A stretch of DNA of 64,000 nt from Cellulomonas hominis (GTDB lineage Bacteria > Actinomycetota > Actinomycetes > Actinomycetales > Cellulomonadaceae): positions 62,001-126,000 of the forward strand of contig NZ_CABEGA010000001.1 in assembly GCF_901521055.1 (NCBI RefSeq), given 5' to 3'. The notes under the pieces are model-generated. The model worked only from the letters and a program-made list of their open reading frames with translations. It was not told the origin of the DNA and ran no database searches. The position numbers and the translations under genes were made by a program. Positions 27,373 to 35,951 of this stretch are shown here, piece by piece (the first letter of the stretch is position 1; every line of letters begins with the position of its first letter).

Positions 27373-27502
27373 CGCGGCACTCCTCTCACCCGGGCACCCC
27401 GGCCGGTCGGCCGCGGCGGTCCCGCGGCAGCAGAACATCCCCGGGGGGCGCGGTGTTCCGCGGTGCCAGCGTGCCGCGCGCGCGGCCCGGCCGCCACACG
27501 CA

Positions 27503-27560
27503 CGACGGGCGGTGCCGGCGCCCGTCGCTCGTGGCGAACGGGTGCCCGCACCGCCCGTCG
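27503..27560. terminator. Hairpin downstream of the DEAD-box gene
   Basis: 13-bp perfect arms (27503-27515 and 27548-27560) around 32 nt, starting about 20 nt past the helicase stop. An alternative shorter pairing (27503-27510 with 27520-27527) competes with it. Confidence 0.5.
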
Positions 27561-27578
27561 GCGTGCAGCGTGCGGGGA

Positions 27579-29204
27579 CTACTGGGCCGCGCGGGCCCCG
27601 GCGGAGCGACCCTGGCCGCCGCGGTGCCGACGCCGGCCCTGGCCCTCGGCGGAGCCGCCGGAGCGTGCCGGGGCGCCGGAGCGCGCCGGGGCGCCGCCGG
27701 TGCGCGAGCCGCCGCGGTCGCCCGCGCCGCTCGTGGGGGCGTCGCCGCCGGAGCTCCACCGGACCATCGAGCCGCCGAGCGCGGGGACGCCCTGGCCGCG
27801 GCCACGGCCGCCGGAGCGCGCGCGCCCGCCGCCGTCCGCGGGGCGGGAGCCGCCCTCGGCGGAGCGGGGAGCACCGGCACCGCCACGGCCGCGGGACCCG
27901 CCCGCGCCGCCACGGCCGGCACCCGCCGCGCGACCGGCACCCGCGGCACCCGCCGGGCGACCGGCACCGCGACCGCCGCCACCGCCGGCCGGACGCTGCC
28001 GTGCCGGGGCCTGGGCGACCGGGGGGGCCGGCGTGACCAGCGGCGCCACGTCGCCGACCAGCGCGGCCACGACGGACGAGCCGGGCGCGACGCGCTGCGG
28101 GGTGACGGTGATCTTCGCCTTGCGGGTCAGGTCCCGGACGTCGCCGGCCTGCTCGGGCAGCTGGACGGTGACGACGTCGCCGCCGGAGCCCGCGCGGGCC
28201 GTGCGGCCGGAGCGGTGCAGGTACGCCTTGTGCTCGGCCGGCGGGTCGACGTGCACGACGAGCTCGACGTCGTCGACGTGGATGCCGCGGGCCGCGATGT
28301 CGGTCGCGACCAGCACCTTCACGGCGCCGCTGGTGAACGCGGCGAGGTTCTTCTCGCGGGCGCCCTGACCGAGGTTGCCCTGCAGGTCGACGGCGGGGAT
28401 GCCGTCCTGCGTGAGCTGCTTCGCGAGCTTCTTGGCCTGGTGCTTGGTGCGGGTGAACAGCACCCGGCGGCCGGTGCCGGAGGCGAGCTCGCGCACGACC
28501 TCCTTCTTGGCGTCCGCGTCGGCGACCGCGAGCACGTGGTGCGTCATGGTCGACACCGGCGCGACCTCGGGGTCCACCGAGTGCGTCAGCGGCTTGTCGA
28601 GGTACCGCTTGACCAGCGCGTCGACGCCGTTGTCCAGCGTCGCGGAGAACAGCAGGCGCTGGCCGCCGCGGGGGGTGCGGTCGAGCAGGCGCTTCACGAC
28701 GGGCAGGAACCCGAGGTCGGCCATGTGGTCGGCCTCGTCCAGCACGGTGATCTCGACGGCGTCGAGCGCGCAGAGGTTCTGCTTGATGAGGTCCTCGAGC
28801 CGGCCGGGGCAGGCCACGAGGATGTCGATGCCGGCGTTGAGGGCGGACACCTGGCGGCTCTGCGCGACACCGCCGAAGACGGTGGTGCTGGTGAGGCCGG
28901 CGGCGACGGCCAGCGGCTCCACGGTCGCGTGGATCTGGGTCGCGAGCTCACGCGTCGGCGCCAGGATCAGCGCGCGGGGGCGGGCCTTGGCGCGCTGCGG
29001 CTTGGAGTCCGCGAGGCGCGCCACGACGGGCAGCGCGAACGCGAGGGTCTTGCCGGAGCCGGTGCGGCCGCGGCCGAGCACGTCGCGGCCGGCGAGCGTG
29101 TCGGGCAGCGTCGCGGTCTGGATGGGGAACGGGTCCGTGATGCCGTTGCCCGCGAGGGAGCGTGCGAGGGCGGCGGGAACACCGAGGTCGATGAAGCTGG
29201 GCAT
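27579..29204 (-). CDS. DEAD-box RNA helicase with RG-rich tail
   Basis: 541 residues. N-terminal Q-motif region ([33 protein letters not shown]), DEAD motif ([15 protein letters not shown]), SAT ([11 protein letters not shown]), and motif [15 protein letters not shown]; helicase core to about residue 375. The last 150 residues are an Arg/Gly/Ala/Ser-rich disordered tail ([14 protein letters not shown]), common in cold-shock and ribosome-assembly helicases, that likely binds RNA nonspecifically. ATG at 29204 has GAAAGG 10 nt upstream. Confidence 0.94.
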   Translation of the reverse strand: MPSFIDLGVPAALARSLAGNGITDPFPIQTATLPDTLAGRDVLGRGRTGSGKTLAFALPVVARLADSKPQRAKARPRALILAPTRELATQIHATVEPLAVAAGLTSTTVFGGVAQSRQVSALNAGIDILVACPGRLEDLIKQNLCALDAVEITVLDEADHMADLGFLPVVKRLLDRTPRGGQRLLFSATLDNGVDALVKRYLDKPLTHSVDPEVAPVSTMTHHVLAVADADAKKEVVRELASGTGRRVLFTRTKHQAKKLAKQLTQDGIPAVDLQGNLGQGAREKNLAAFTSGAVKVLVATDIAARGIHVDDVELVVHVDPPAEHKAYLHRSGRTARAGSGGDVVTVQLPEQAGDVRDLTRKAKITVTPQRVAPGSSVVAALVGDVAPLVTPAPPVAQAPARQRPAGGGGGRGAGRPAGAAGAGRAAGAGRGGAGGSRGRGGAGAPRSAEGGSRPADGGGRARSGGRGRGQGVPALGGSMVRWSSGGDAPTSGAGDRGGSRTGGAPARSGAPARSGGSAEGQGRRRHRGGQGRSAGARAAQ

Positions 29205-29286
29205 GTCGAGATCGCCTTTCCGGCGTCGGATGGGGTGCGTCCCGCGGACCCTGCGTACGGGGCGGCGACCGGCGCCGGCGGCTCGG

Positions 29287-29952
29287 TCAGGCGAGCGTCT
29301 GCTGGCGGCGCTGGGCGCCCTGCGTGCGCAGGACGTAGCGGAACAGCTCGTCCGTCTCCCGCGGGGAGGTCTCCGCGAACCGGCAGCCGTAGTGCATGCC
29401 AGAGCGCGAGGGCTGGGCACGGACGACGACCGCCTGCAGCCAGAACGCGGCCGACAGCTCGGGGAAGACGAACCTCACCGTGCTGCCGGGGGGCAGCGCG
29501 GTCTGACTCATCATACGCATCCCGTGCGCCGAGACGTCGAGGACGGTGAACTTGAGCGGGATCTCCTCGCCCGCACCGGCGCCCTCGCCGGCACCCTCGG
29601 GCGCCCCGTCGGCGGCCTCGCCGTCCGCGTCGTCCTCGGCCGCGAGCACCGCGAACCCCTCGCACTCGACCGTCACGGAGACCCGCGCGACGGCCCGCTT
29701 CTGCAGGGTCGACAGCAGCTCGACCCCGGTGAACGCGGCGGTGTCGGCGGTGACGCGCGCGCAGTCGCCCTGGTAGACGCACTCGCCGCGGACCTCGTCG
29801 AGCACCCGCAGGACGTACGTCTCCCCCTCCGAGACCCCGCGGACGATGTCCTCCGTGCCGACCCAGAGCACGCCGTCCTCGAAGGTGCGGACGTAGCCGC
29901 TCAGGACGGTGGCGGCGTCGGTCTCGACGGAGCACAGCGCGAGCTCGTGCAT
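29287..29952 (-). CDS. PilZ-domain cyclic-di-GMP receptor (YcgR-like)
   Basis: 221 residues. An N-terminal YcgR-N-like beta domain (about 1-80) is followed by PilZ with the ligand motif RAVAR (RxxxR) near residue 90 and DVSAHGMRM (DxSxxG) about 50 residues later; both binding motifs are intact. An acidic Gly/Ala/Glu insertion separates the two motifs. It is divergent from the GGDEF-EAL gene, so enzyme and receptor are neighbours. ATG 29952 or 29961 (adding MDP) are equally possible; neither has a strong ribosome site. Confidence 0.88.
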   Translation of the reverse strand: MHELALCSVETDAATVLSGYVRTFEDGVLWVGTEDIVRGVSEGETYVLRVLDEVRGECVYQGDCARVTADTAAFTGVELLSTLQKRAVARVSVTVECEGFAVLAAEDDADGEAADGAPEGAGEGAGAGEEIPLKFTVLDVSAHGMRMMSQTALPPGSTVRFVFPELSAAFWLQAVVVRAQPSRSGMHYGCRFAETSPRETDELFRYVLRTQGAQRRQQTLA

Positions 29953-29999
29953 GGGATCCATCCGTGGGGGTGCGGCGGGGGCGGGGCGAGGGCTGCTGG

Positions 30000-30028
30000 A
30001 GGTTACCCCGGTGCCGGTCGCGCGGTCA
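30000..30028 (-). promoter_or_regulatory. Predicted promoter of the PilZ gene
   Basis: Minus strand -10 TAACCT (30000-30005), 17-bp spacer, -35 TGACCG (30023-30028). Transcription would start near 29993, about 40 nt before the ATG. Confidence 0.4.
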
Positions 30029-30030
30029 TG

Positions 30031-30042
30031 ACCCGAACGGGT
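30031..30042. promoter_or_regulatory. 12-bp palindrome between PilZ and GGDEF-EAL genes
   Basis: ACCCGAACGGGT, a perfect palindrome just upstream of the PilZ -35. A related ACCCG-N5-CGGGC repeat occurs near 32217, upstream of the SipW-linked gene. Possible shared regulator site; the regulator is unknown. Confidence 0.35.
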
Positions 30043-30274
30043 AGTGCCTGACGTGTCGTCGATGACAGGGGTGCCGGCACCCGCTTCCGGACGAACCCGA
30101 CGAAACGCCCGGAAAGGATGATCTCGCCATATCCGGCATCGCGACCCTACTCTCAGCGCAGGCCGTCGAGCTCCCGGCGGCCTGCTTCCCTGCGAGCACT
30201 CGAGGCCCGAGCTGGCAACCGCACACCGCCGCTGGCCCCTGACCCGGTACTTCGCCGTCGTCAGTGTCGTCGCC

Positions 30275-32176
30275 ATGCTCGCGCTCGGCGTCGCGCTCGT
30301 GCTCGTCACGTCGAACGTCATGCAGGCGCAGGCGCAGCGGGACGGCATCGCGCTCGCGCGCAGCATCGAGTCCTACGCGTCGCAGTCCGTGCCCGAGCAG
30401 GCGTTCACCGTCGGCGTCCTCGGCCCGGCCGAGTCCGCGGTCGTGACCGACCAGGTCGACGGGTTCCGCGAGCTGCGCCGGCTGCGCATCTGGACGGTCG
30501 ACGGGACGCTGCTCTACGACTCCCAGGCCGACGCCACCGGGTTCCCCGACGGCGACCGGCTCGACGCCGCGACGCGTCAGCGGCAGCCCGTCGCAGAGGT
30601 CGTCACGGAGGTCCGCGGCGAGGAGTTCGGCGGCACGGAGACCACCCTGCTCGACGTGTACGTGCCCGTGCAGCACGACGGCGTCGTCGTCGGGGCGGCC
30701 GAGGTGATGCTCGACTACCAGGGCACGTCCGACGCGGTGGCCGCCGCGACCCGCACGGTGACGCTCGTGGTCGTCGGCGGGCTGGTGCTGCTGTGGCTGC
30801 TGCTGTTCCGCACGGTGTGGAACGCGTCGCGCCGGCTGCAGTCCTCCGCGCTGGAGAACGCGCGGCTCGCCCTGCTGGACTCGCTCACCGGCCTGCCGAA
30901 CCGGCGCATGCTCGCCGACCGGCTCGAGCGCGCCATCGGCGAGCACCGCGAGACCGGGTCCATCGTCGGGCTCGCGCTGCTCGACATCGACCGCTTCAAG
31001 GACATCAACGACTCGCTCGGGCACGACCGCGGGGACGAGCTGCTGCAGCAGGTCGCCGACCGCCTGCGGGGCGACCTGCGCGAGGAGGACGTCGTGGCGC
31101 GACTCGGCGGCGACGAGTTCGCGATCCTGCTGCCGGACGTCCGGTCGGTCGCGGACGCCGACGCCGCGGCCCGGCGCGTGCGGCAGCTGTTCGTCCCGCC
31201 GTTCATGCTCGGGGAGCTCGCCCTGCACGTCGACACGTCGATCGGCGTGGCGTGCCTGCCGGACCACGCCGACGACGCCTCCTCGCTGATGCGCATGGCC
31301 GACGTCGCGATGTACACGGCCAAGACGCACCGCCTGGGGGTGTCCGTGTACTCCCCGGAGGAGGACGACTCCTCCCCCGCACGGCTCGTGCTGCTCGGCG
31401 ACCTGCACCGGGCGCTGGGCGTCGAGGACGAGCTGGAGCTGCACTACCAGCCGAAGATCGACCTGCGCACCGGACGGACGGTCGGGCTCGAGGCCCTCAT
31501 GCGCTGGCGGCACCCGACGCGCGGGATGCTGCCGCCCGACCTGTTCGTGCCGCTCGCCGAGCAGTCCGGCCTGATCCACGACCTCACCAGGTACGCGCTG
31601 CGCACGTGCGTCGCGCAGCTCGAGCGGTGGCAGGCCATGGGCGAGCCGGTGCCGGTCGCGGTGAACCTGTCGGCGCACGACGTCACGTCGCACGCCGTCG
31701 TCGAGGTCATCGAGGGGCTGCTCGCGGCGCACGACGTGCCGTCGTCACTGCTCGAGGTCGAGATCACCGAGACCGCGCTGGTCAGCGACCCGTCCCGCGT
31801 CGTGCCGGTGCTGCAGCGGCTCGCGGACCTCGGGGTGCACGTGTCCATCGACGACTTCGGCATCGGCAACACCTCGATCTCCCAGCTGCGGGACCTGCCG
31901 GTGCACGGCCTGAAGATCGACCGGCTGTTCGTGGCCGACATGTCCGGCACCGGCCGCGAGGGCTCCGAGGTCATCGTCAAGGCGATGGTCGACCTCGCGC
32001 ACTCGTTCGGGCTGCAGGTGGTCGCCGAGGGCGTCGAGGACTCCGGGACCGCCGAGGCGCTGCGCCGGCTCACCGTCGACCAGGCCCAGGGCTACCTCTA
32101 CTCGCCCGCCGTCCCCGCCGACCGGCTGCGCGCCGAGGACCTCCCCCGGCACAACCCGGTGACGACCACCTCCTGA
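30275..32176 (+). CDS. Membrane GGDEF-EAL protein (cyclic-di-GMP synthase/phosphodiesterase)
   Basis: At least 633 residues. N-terminal helix, extracytoplasmic sensor region (about 25-170), second helix (about 165-183, LVVVGGLVLLWLLLF), GGDEF domain with intact active site RLGGDEFAIL (about residue 276) and I-site REED five residues before it, then EAL with EALMRW (about 405), NLS and DDFGIGNTS. Both catalytic centres look functional. Start is problematic: ATG 30275 cuts the first helix, while the frame stays open back to 30122 with coherent sequence (HRRWPLTRYFAVVSVVAML) but no ATG/GTG/TTG. A CTG at 30212 behind GAGG is the best upstream candidate. Confidence 0.92.
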   Translation: MLALGVALVLVTSNVMQAQAQRDGIALARSIESYASQSVPEQAFTVGVLGPAESAVVTDQVDGFRELRRLRIWTVDGTLLYDSQADATGFPDGDRLDAATRQRQPVAEVVTEVRGEEFGGTETTLLDVYVPVQHDGVVVGAAEVMLDYQGTSDAVAAATRTVTLVVVGGLVLLWLLLFRTVWNASRRLQSSALENARLALLDSLTGLPNRRMLADRLERAIGEHRETGSIVGLALLDIDRFKDINDSLGHDRGDELLQQVADRLRGDLREEDVVARLGGDEFAILLPDVRSVADADAAARRVRQLFVPPFMLGELALHVDTSIGVACLPDHADDASSLMRMADVAMYTAKTHRLGVSVYSPEEDDSSPARLVLLGDLHRALGVEDELELHYQPKIDLRTGRTVGLEALMRWRHPTRGMLPPDLFVPLAEQSGLIHDLTRYALRTCVAQLERWQAMGEPVPVAVNLSAHDVTSHAVVEVIEGLLAAHDVPSSLLEVEITETALVSDPSRVVPVLQRLADLGVHVSIDDFGIGNTSISQLRDLPVHGLKIDRLFVADMSGTGREGSEVIVKAMVDLAHSFGLQVVAEGVEDSGTAEALRRLTVDQAQGYLYSPAVPADRLRAEDLPRHNPVTTTS

Positions 32177-32239
32177 CACGTCGTGACACCTCGGCGCGAC
32201 ACGCCGTCATACTCGTCACCCGAGAAACGGGCAGAACGC

Positions 32240-32267
32240 CTCAAGGTGCGCGACGATCTGACCGATA
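32240..32267 (+). promoter_or_regulatory. Sigma-28 (FliA)-like promoter upstream of the SipW-linked operon
   Basis: CTCAA at 32240-32244, 16 nt, then ACCGATA (32261-32267). This resembles the flagellar sigma consensus (TAAA-N15-GCCGATAA in enterobacteria, and a CTCA-spacer-GCCGA form recalled for motile actinobacteria). Transcription would start about 40 nt before the ATG at 32317. Confidence 0.5.
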
Positions 32268-32316
32268 CCACCCGTTAAGACCGCTTCTGACTCACCCGTG
32301 AGGACGACCACCTGCG

Positions 32317-32943
32317 ATGGACGAGCTGCTCCGCGAGATGATCACGCCCCCGGCCCCGCGGCGGGACCCCGCCCGCCGGCGCCGGCTGGTCGCCACCGTG
32401 GCGATCCTCGGCATGGCCGGGCTGGGCATGACCTCGCTCGTGACCTCCGCGATCTTCACGGACAACGACGACGCGGGCCGCACGGGCATCACCACGGGCT
32501 CGGTCGACATCACCGCCGGCGAGGACGCCGCGTTCGTCCTGCCCCCCGGCAGCCTGGCCCCCGGCGACGAGGTCTACAGCCCCGTGACCGTGACGAACGC
32601 CGGCTCGCTCGCGCTGGTCTACGGCGTGCAGTACGCGGCCACGAGCGGTGTCGGCGGCCCCCTCGCCGACGCCATCAGCCTCGACCTGTTCGCGGTCCCC
32701 GCCGCGTCGTGCTCCGAGGCGGGCCTCGCCGGTGCGACGCCGCTCGGCACCGCGGGACCGGGCCTCGCCGGCGCGCCGACGGAGATCGTCCCGCTCGGCC
32801 GGAGCCTGTTCGCCGCGGCCGCCGAGGAGCTGTGCGTCCGCGTGTCGCTCCCGGACACGCTGGACAACACGTACCAGAACAGCACCGCGGACCTCGCGCT
32901 GACGTTCGTCGCCGAGCAGGACCCCACCGACCCGCACCGCTGA
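32317..32943 (+). CDS. SipW-dependent exported protein, TasA/camelysin-like
   Basis: 208 residues. A basic N-terminus (RRRRLVATVAILGMAGLGMTSLVTSAIFTDND) forms a SipW-type signal sequence with the characteristic A-x-FTD region after the helix. The mature part has the opening seen in TasA/CalY proteins (TGSVDITAG, then PGSLAPGDEVYSPVTVTNAGSLALVYGV), a beta-sandwich with two Cys. TasA-like proteins form extracellular matrix fibres in Bacillus; the equivalent role here is inference. Directly upstream of a SipW-like peptidase, 24 nt between, clearly its substrate. A sigma-28-like promoter precedes it. Confidence 0.8.
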   Translation: MDELLREMITPPAPRRDPARRRRLVATVAILGMAGLGMTSLVTSAIFTDNDDAGRTGITTGSVDITAGEDAAFVLPPGSLAPGDEVYSPVTVTNAGSLALVYGVQYAATSGVGGPLADAISLDLFAVPAASCSEAGLAGATPLGTAGPGLAGAPTEIVPLGRSLFAAAAEELCVRVSLPDTLDNTYQNSTADLALTFVAEQDPTDPHR

Positions 32944-32967
32944 CCGAGCGGAGGCTCTGGTACGCCG

Positions 32968-33702
32968 ATGAGCAGGAGGCCGCCCCCGACGGTCGAGCGC
33001 CGGGCTCCGCACGCGGAGCGTCCCCGGCACGCGGCCCAGGAGTCGACGCCCCGGCGCGCCCTGCGGACCGCGCTGTGGACGGTCATCGTCGTCTGCGGGC
33101 TCGCGTACGCCGGGTCGCTCGCCGTGCCGCTGTGGTTCCAGGCCAACGGGCAGCGGCTGCTCATCGTCACGTCGGGCTCCATGTCGGGGCCGGAGCAGGG
33201 CTCGTTCGACGCGGGCGACGCGGTCGTCATGCGGCGGATCGACGACCCCTCGCAGCTGCGAGTCGGCCAGGTGGCGACGTTCTGGCCCGCCGGCTCCGAC
33301 CAGCTGGTGACGCACCGCATCGTCGCGCTGAAGAACCTGCCGGTCATGCAGCAGGACGCCGTCACCGGGAAGATGGTCCAGACCGTCGACCCCGAGACCG
33401 GCGACCCCCTGACCAGGCCCTACATCTTCACCAAGGGCGACGCGAACGCCGAGCCGGACCCGAACGCCACCCCGCTGGCCCAGGTCCGCGGCATCATCTT
33501 GCACGTCTACCCGCGGTGGGGCTGGGTGCTCGACTGGGCCGGCTCGCCGCAGGGGCGGATGGTCATGCTGGTGCCGCCCCTCGCCGCGCTGGCCGCGCTC
33601 GAGCTCATGTCCCTGCTCGACGACCGCCGCGCCCGCCGGGCCGCCGGCGAGCACCGTGCAGGCGCCCGCGAACGGCACGACGATGCGCTCCTCCTCGGCT
33701 GA
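32968..33702 (+). CDS. SipW/ER-type signal peptidase I
   Basis: 244 residues. A basic N-terminal region, one helix (about 30-52, ALWTVIVVCGLAYAGSLAVPLWF), catalytic Ser in LLIVTSGSMSGPEQG and catalytic His in LVTHRIVAL in place of the Lys of ordinary bacterial type I peptidases, which marks the SipW/ER class. A conserved IFTKGDANAEPDPN follows, and a second helix near the C-terminus (about 193-215). It should process the exported proteins encoded on either side of it. Confidence 0.92.
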   Translation: MSRRPPPTVERRAPHAERPRHAAQESTPRRALRTALWTVIVVCGLAYAGSLAVPLWFQANGQRLLIVTSGSMSGPEQGSFDAGDAVVMRRIDDPSQLRVGQVATFWPAGSDQLVTHRIVALKNLPVMQQDAVTGKMVQTVDPETGDPLTRPYIFTKGDANAEPDPNATPLAQVRGIILHVYPRWGWVLDWAGSPQGRMVMLVPPLAALAALELMSLLDDRRARRAAGEHRAGARERHDDALLLG

Positions 33703-33934
33703 GGCGCCCGCGGCCGACGCCGCGGACGGACCCCTGCTGGGCCCCTGGGGCCGGCTGGTGCTCGGCACGCTGCTGGTCGCCGCGGCGCTGCTCGGCCCGG
33801 CGGTCGGGTTCGCGTCCGCGCAGTTCGGGGACGCAACGACCGTGACGATCTCGATCACCGTGGCCCCCACGGACCCGGCGCCCACCACCCCGGCCCCCAC
33901 GGCCACGCTCGAGGAGCCGGCACCGCTCCCCTGA
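33683..33934 (+). CDS. Small secreted or membrane protein, second candidate SipW substrate
   Basis: 83 residues from ATG 33683: RLVLGTLLVAAALLGPAVGFASAQFGDATTVTISITV looks like a SipW-type signal with the FASAQFGD cleavage neighbourhood, followed by a Pro/Thr-rich tail (APTTPAPTATLEEPAPLP). It overlaps the peptidase gene by 20 nt in another frame. Its shortness suggests a minor fibre subunit or anchor, paralleling TapA-like accessories, but this is conjecture. A GTG at 33656 would extend it by nine residues. Confidence 0.6.
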   Translation: MRSSSAEAPAADAADGPLLGPWGRLVLGTLLVAAALLGPAVGFASAQFGDATTVTISITVAPTDPAPTTPAPTATLEEPAPLP

Positions 33935-34015
33935 GCGTCTTGCCCCGCTCCCGCACGCCGCGCACCCTCCCGCACGCCGCGCCCACGCCCACGCGCCGCG
34001 CGCCGGCGGGCCACG

Positions 34016-34076
34016 CCGAGATGACAGTTCTCGCCTGCGCGGCGAGCGCAGCGACAGGCGAGAACTGTCATCTCGG
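34016..34076. repeat. 22-bp perfect hairpin element between operons
   Basis: Arms 34016-34037 and 34055-34076 are perfect reverse complements (22 of 22), 17-nt loop, with unusually high A/T content for this genome. It lies 80 nt after the SipW-linked operon. It could be a terminator (no U-tract) or a dispersed palindromic element. The surrounding 33935-34276 has no gene that I can support, but shows further short complementary segments (for example 7-bp arms near 34116 and 34176). Confidence 0.8.
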
Positions 34077-34263
34077 GGCACGGGCGGCACCAGAGGGGAC
34101 GAGGAACCCGCGCCGCAATCCTGACCCGTTCCGCCGGGCCCCGCCCTCGAGCACCGAGTGGGCAGCAGATGCGGGTCAGACGCCGCGGGAGCCAGCATCT
34201 TCTGCCCTCTCGGCGGGGCGATGGCGCGGGCGGGACGCGGGGCAGAGAGCGCAGGGGCGCGAG

Positions 34264-34269
34264 TAGCGT
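34264..34269 (+). promoter_or_regulatory. -10 element for leaderless phosphoribosyltransferase transcript
   Basis: TAGCGT, 7 nt before GTG 34277. Confidence 0.45.
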
Positions 34270-34276
34270 CGGGAGG

Positions 34277-34939
34277 GTGGCCGTGTCGCAGCCGTTCGCC
34301 GACCGGGCGCAGGCCGGGGCCGCGCTCGCGGGGCGGCTCGCCGCCTACGCCGGCCGGCCCGGGGTGCTGGTGCTCGCGCTGCCGCGGGGCGGGGTGCCCG
34401 TCGCGGCGCCGGTGGCCGCCGCGCTGCGTGCCCCGCTCGACGTCGTCGTGGTCCGCAAGCTCGGGCTGCCCGGGCAGCGGGAGCTCGCGATGGGGGCGCT
34501 CGCCGGGGTCGGCGGGGAGGTCGACGTGGTGCTGAACGAGCGGGTGCTGCGCGCCGCGCACGTCCGGCCGGCCGATCTCGACGCCGTGCGCACCGCGGAG
34601 CTCGCGGAGCTGCGCCGGCGGGAGGCGGCGTTCCGGCGGGACCTGCCGGCGCTGCCGGTCACGGGCCGGACCGTGCTGGTGGTCGACGACGGCGCTGCGA
34701 CGGGTGCCACGGTGCGCGCGGCGGTCGCGGCGCTGCGGCGGCACGGGGCCGCGTGGGTGGTGGTGGGGCTGCCGGTGTGCCCGCCGGACACCGCGGCGGT
34801 GCTGGCGCGCGAGGCGGACGAGGTGGTGTGCGTCCGGGTGCCGCGGCACTTCCAGGCGGTCGGCCTGGAGTACCGGGACTTCGAGCCGCCCGCGGACGCC
34901 GACGTCACGGCGCTGCTGCGGGCGGGGCGGCCTAGCTGA
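34277..34939 (+). CDS. Phosphoribosyltransferase-domain protein
   Basis: 220 residues with the type I PRTase PRPP-binding motif VLVVDDGAATGATV at about residue 134 and an N-terminal LALPRGGVPVAAPVAAALRAPLDVVVVRKLGLPGQRELAMGA segment typical of the family often annotated as predicted phosphoribosyltransferases. Substrate unknown. GTG 34277 fits a leaderless start; GTG 34283 has GGGAGG 6 nt upstream and is equally plausible. Its stop overlaps the convergent glycosyltransferase stop by 8 nt. Confidence 0.85.
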   Translation: MAVSQPFADRAQAGAALAGRLAAYAGRPGVLVLALPRGGVPVAAPVAAALRAPLDVVVVRKLGLPGQRELAMGALAGVGGEVDVVLNERVLRAAHVRPADLDAVRTAELAELRRREAAFRRDLPALPVTGRTVLVVDDGAATGATVRAAVAALRRHGAAWVVVGLPVCPPDTAAVLAREADEVVCVRVPRHFQAVGLEYRDFEPPADADVTALLRAGRPS

Positions 34940-35951
34940 AGCCGATCGCCCGCTGCGCGACCCGGTACGCGAGCACGGACACGCGCCGCCCGGCCGGCCC
35001 GGGCAGGTTCGAGATCTGCCCGAGCACCGACCAGCGCACCTTGCGGTACAGCCACGGGTCCTGCCGGCGCAGCTCCGACCACAGCCGGTCCTTCTCCGCC
35101 AGCGACTCCCGCGAGCCCGCCCGGATGAGCAGGATCGAGGACACCGCGCAGATGATCTCGACGTAGTGCAGGCGGTAGGCGCGCAGCCGCCGGTCGGCGA
35201 CCCGGACCTGGCCCACGTGGTCGAGCATGAGCCGGTTGACCCGGAGCTGCTGGTCGAGGCGGCGCAGCATCACGGACTCCTGCACGGACTGGTCGGCCCG
35301 CCCGATGAAGTACCGGTACAGGTCGACGTCCAGGTAGAACAGCGTGCGCACGTGGGCCAGCGGCACCAGCGCGTACAGGTTGTCGACGTAGAAGGTGCGC
35401 TCCGGCAGCCGCAGCCCCGCCGCCCGCAGCACGTCCGTGCGGTAGGTGAGCGCGTGCATCATCAGGTACTGCCGCTTGGCGAACCGGCGGGTCGCGGACC
35501 AGCCGATCACCCGGTCGCGGGGCAGCGCGCCGGCGTACCGGACGGCGGTCTTGTTCTTCTTGCCCTGCTTCTCGTAGACGAAGTTCGACACGAGCAGGTC
35601 GACGTCGCGGCCGTCGGCGACGAAGCCCCGGAGCGTCGCCAGCACCCGGGTCAGGGCGTCGCGGTCGAGCCAGTCGTCGGCGTCCACGACCTTGAGGTAG
35701 GTGCCGCGCGCGTGGTCGAGCCCCGCGTTGATCGCCGAGCCGTGGCCGCCGTTGGGCTTGCGCAGCAGCCGCACCTGGTCCGGGTACCGGTCGACGTAGG
35801 TGTGCGCGAGCGCGGCGGTGCCGTCCGTGGAGCCGTCGTCGACGACCAGCACCTCGACGTCCGGGCCCACGCCGACCACGGAGTCGAGCGCGCGGGCGAG
35901 GTACGGCTCCGCGTTGTACGCGGGCACCACCACGGACAGCACCGGGCTCAT
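34932..35951 (-). CDS. Family 2 glycosyltransferase
   Basis: 339 residues. GT-A fold: SPVLSVVVPAYNAEPYLARALDSVV, nucleotide-binding DDGSTDGTAAL, GGHGSAINAGLDHARGTYLKVVDADDWLD with the DAD metal-binding motif. The C-terminal part (about 230-339) is helical and lacks obvious transmembrane segments. It probably transfers a sugar onto a lipid carrier or surface glycan. Start ATG overlaps the GtrA gene stop by 4 nt, so the two are coupled; GtrA-type flippases typically move lipid-linked sugars made by such enzymes. Confidence 0.92.
   Translation of the reverse strand: MSPVLSVVVPAYNAEPYLARALDSVVGVGPDVEVLVVDDGSTDGTAALAHTYVDRYPDQVRLLRKPNGGHGSAINAGLDHARGTYLKVVDADDWLDRDALTRVLATLRGFVADGRDVDLLVSNFVYEKQGKKNKTAVRYAGALPRDRVIGWSATRRFAKRQYLMMHALTYRTDVLRAAGLRLPERTFYVDNLYALVPLAHVRTLFYLDVDLYRYFIGRADQSVQESVMLRRLDQQLRVNRLMLDHVGQVRVADRRLRAYRLHYVEIICAVSSILLIRAGSRESLAEKDRLWSELRRQDPWLYRKVRWSVLGQISNLPGPAGRRVSVLAYRVAQRAIGFS

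Noticed and set aside
33940-34266. 108-codon frame across the 34016 hairpin
   Set aside because: It is created by the palindrome and flanking GC-rich sequence, has no ribosome site and has no recognisable domain.
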